A model generated the notes under the pieces. The model was not told where the DNA came from. It did no database searches and was given only the letters and a program-made list of their open reading frames with translations. Positions 32,328-33,708 of a stretch of 33,708 nt of DNA are shown here, piece after piece. Origin of the DNA: an uncultured bacterium (GTDB lineage Bacteria > Spirochaetota > UBA4802 > UB4802); assembly GCA_937920495.1 (NCBI GenBank), contig CALEUQ010000019.1, positions 1-33,708 of the forward strand, read 5' to 3'. The position numbers were made by a program, and so were the translations under genes. Positions within the stretch are counted from its first letter, which is position 1. Every line of letters starts with the position of its first letter.

Positions 32328-32644
32328 ATAATACTATTCCTGACGTACTTAAAGATATAGCTTTTTTTATAAAGCAAAATTTCAAAACAGAAAAGGTGAT
32401 TCTCTTGGGTTCTTATGCTTATGGAAAACCAACAGTAGATCGTGATATAGATCTTTTTGTCATAATGGAGACTGATAGAATATTTCCGGAAGAAGGCGCA
32501 AGACTTAAAAATTTTATAAGAAAGGAGTTTAAAATAGATAAACCAATGGATCTTATTGTAAGGGATAAAAAATTTATAGAAAAACATCTTAAAGAGAATG
32601 ATTTTTTTATAAAGGACATTATAGAGAAAGGAATTGAATTATGA
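32324..32644 (+). CDS. Minimal nucleotidyltransferase, MntA-like (first module)
   Basis: A 106-residue minimal nucleotidyltransferase with the motif GS-x10-DxD (G29, S30, D41, D43; LLGSYAYGKPTVDRDIDLFV). In characterised MntA/HepT pairs this type of enzyme neutralises the HEPN toxin by adding AMP to it. The start is a GTG overlapping the cas6 stop, so it is translated with cas6. Its own stop overlaps the start of a HEPN relic that has lost its frame. It is therefore an antitoxin-type gene whose partner is broken. Whether it acts on the second HEPN protein is unknown. Confidence 0.8.
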   Translation: MNNTIPDVLKDIAFFIKQNFKTEKVILLGSYAYGKPTVDRDIDLFVIMETDRIFPEEGARLKNFIRKEFKIDKPMDLIVRDKKFIEKHLKENDFFIKDIIEKGIEL

Positions 32645-32798
32645 AAGTTATTACAAAAAAATAAATAGAAAAGCAGAAAATGATTTTATGGTGGCCAAAA
32701 GAGAAAATAAAAGCAGTGAACCAGTTCTGGATGCTATATGCTTTAACTCTCAACAGTGTGTTGAAAAATATTTTGGACTGGAGGTCGTGAGTGAATAG
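32641..32798 (+). pseudogene. Broken HEPN-domain gene (toxin-type partner relic)
   Basis: ATG 32641 overlaps the nucleotidyltransferase stop (ATGA), as a partner gene would. The frame is lost at a run of seven A (32655-32661). Allowing for one shift there it reads NRKAENDFMVAKRENKSSEP, then ICFNSQQCVEKYF, the typical HEPN helix pattern (CFxxQQxxEKYL). The domain then stops abruptly in EVVSE, which is sequence of the next module, and ends at the TAG at 32796-32798. Only about half of a HEPN domain is left, so it should be inactive. Confidence 0.65.
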
Positions 32799-33096
32799 GG
32801 AAGATGTACAAATGATTCTTCGTCAATATAAAGATACATTAGAAAGGAAATATGGTATAAAAAGAATAGGTTTTTTTGGTTCTTTTGCAAGGAATGAAGC
32901 TACAGAAAAAAGTGATATTGATATATATGTTGAGTTTGATATGGAGAAGGTAGATATTCACAAATATTTTTCTCTTATTGATGAACTTGAAAGTTTGTTT
33001 GGGAAAAGGGTTGATATAATTACAAAAGACGGTAAAAATGCTATTCGATTACCATCGATAAGAGAAAATATAGAAAGGGAAATAATGTATGTATAG
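32791..33096 (+). CDS. Minimal nucleotidyltransferase, MntA-like (second module)
   Basis: A 101-residue minimal nucleotidyltransferase with GS-x10-DxD (G30, S31, D42, D44; FFGSFARNEATEKSDIDIYV). It starts at a GTG (32791) with GGAG about eight bases before it. It overlaps the HEPN-type gene that follows by eight bases, so the pair is complete. By analogy with MntA it should inactivate HepT by AMP transfer. Residues I-R-L-P-S-I-R-E-N-I near the end are typical of the subgroup. It differs strongly from the first module's enzyme, so the two modules are not recent duplicates. Confidence 0.82.
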   Translation: MNREDVQMILRQYKDTLERKYGIKRIGFFGSFARNEATEKSDIDIYVEFDMEKVDIHKYFSLIDELESLFGKRVDIITKDGKNAIRLPSIRENIEREIMYV

Positions 33097-33430
33097 AGGC
33101 AACAAAGATTTTCTCTATGATATACTGGAAGCATGTAAGAGGATTTTGGAATACACAAAAGGTTTAAAGTATGATGATTTTCTTAATAACACAGAGAAAC
33201 AGGATGCAGTGGTAAGAAATATTGAGATTATTGGTGAAGCTGTTAAAAAATTGAGTGATGATTTTAAAAATACACATAAGCTAATAGAATGGCAGAATAT
33301 TGCAAGAATGAGAGATAGGCTTATACATTTTTATTTTGGCGTAAATCTGGAAATAGTATGGAAAGTGGTGGAAATAGAAATACCAAAGCTAAATGATTTT
33401 GTGCAGAAGATGCTGGAGGTGGTGGAATGA
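33089..33430 (+). CDS. HEPN-domain protein, HepT-like (DUF86)
   Basis: A 113-residue all-helical HEPN protein of the DUF86/HepT type, a probable toxin ribonuclease. The catalytic motif R-x4-H-x-Y is intact (R75, H80, Y82 in RMRDRLIHFYFGV), and the tyrosine is the residue AMPylated in the known HepT. DAVVRNIEIIGEAVKKLSDD (39-58) is the family signature. It overlaps its nucleotidyltransferase partner by eight bases upstream and the Cas8-like gene by four bases downstream, so it is built into the cas transcript. RNA target unknown. Confidence 0.85.
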   Translation: MYRGNKDFLYDILEACKRILEYTKGLKYDDFLNNTEKQDAVVRNIEIIGEAVKKLSDDFKNTHKLIEWQNIARMRDRLIHFYFGVNLEIVWKVVEIEIPKLNDFVQKMLEVVE

Positions 33431-33708
33431 GTAATGTACAAAATAATAATTCAACAATAACCCTCTACCCGTCAAACTGGCTCTATAATGCGGGGGTGGT
33501 GGGGTTTTTGAGTTGTCTTGATACGAAAGATTATTTGAATAATGGGAATAACAACAAAAGGTATCAAATAAATCCTGATGGTAAAGTGTTAATTTATAAA
33601 AATATTTTTAGTGAAATAAGTGTTGATGACAATTATTATGAAAATGGTAAAGTAATAAACTTAAAAGGTAAGAATTTATATTATCCAAACTTTATTGATG
33701 TCCAGGGA
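33427..33708 (+). CDS. CRISPR-associated protein Cas8-like (Cas8b1/Cst1 type), cut by window edge
   Basis: An open frame of 94 codons from the ATG at 33427 to the right edge. The N terminus TITLYPSNWLYNAGVVGFLS resembles the start of Cas8b1/Cst1 (CXXC-CXXC type) large subunits of type I-B Cascade, in which a WLYNAGxxGFL helix begins the protein. The identity rests on this segment and on cas6 upstream; the diagnostic cysteine pairs would lie outside the window. The start overlaps the hepT-like stop (ATGA). If right, the locus is a type I-B system. Confidence 0.65.
   Translation, partial: MSNVQNNNSTITLYPSNWLYNAGVVGFLSCLDTKDYLNNGNNNKRYQINPDGKVLIYKNIFSEISVDDNYYENGKVINLKGKNLYYPNFIDVQG

Overview
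The window is A+T-rich chromosomal DNA from a diderm bacterium. It encodes a LolA-type lipoprotein carrier, a TonB/ExbB/ExbD energy-transfer system with an outer-membrane receptor, several lipobox-bearing lipoproteins and an omptin-like outer-membrane barrel. The gene mix (topA-xerC-hslV-hslU in a row; lolA-rodZ-rimO-pgsA-pgpA in a row) and the codon use would suit a Spirochaetota-like lineage. That placement is inference from gene content only. No rRNA, tRNA or CRISPR array is visible.

Layout. 1-461 is a partial unknown gene on the minus strand, followed by about 600 gene-poor bases. 1065-3872 (minus) holds engB, rimI and an enoyl-CoA hydratase as a tight operon, preceded by a separate panE-like reductase. 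4316-6925 (plus) has a hybrid histidine kinase with a cysteine-rich PAS region and a diacylglycerol-kinase-family lipid kinase. 7165-8680 is a decaying pair: a lipoprotein gene with a nonsense codon and a frameshift, then an omptin-like gene broken by an exact 22-bp tandem duplication. 8840-9976 has a DUF1353-like protein and two paralogous small lipoproteins. 10047-14631 (minus) is a complete exbB-exbD-exbD-tonB-TonB-dependent-receptor operon. 15054-17263 has a UDP-glucuronate 4-epimerase-like gene, a secreted TPR-like protein, the orphan tail of an Rpn-type nuclease and a small unknown protein.

17637-21920 (plus) is a cell-envelope operon: lolA, rodZ-like, rimO, pgsA, pgpA. 21981-26116 carries a five-heme c-type cytochrome, a HIT hydrolase, a small zinc-ribbon protein, a TPR protein, dprA and a monoheme membrane protein. 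26243-31206 is topA-xerC-hslV-hslU. From 31575 to the right edge a CRISPR-Cas operon begins: cas6, then two MntA/HepT-type nucleotidyltransferase-HEPN modules (the first with a broken HEPN partner), then the start of a Cas8/Cst1-like gene. All joints inside this stretch overlap by a few bases.

Main points beyond gene calls: (i) a strongly over-represented 8-mer GCGATAGT (11 copies, five of them inside a perfect 11-mer GGGCGATAGTT) scattered mostly in unrelated coding sequences and in different reading frames; (ii) a four-copy family of roughly 90-105 bp intergenic palindromic repeats; (iii) toxin-antitoxin-type modules embedded between cas6 and cas8, with evidence that one module displaced half of the other's HEPN gene; (iv) a possibly reversible 22-bp duplication that switches off an omptin-like gene.
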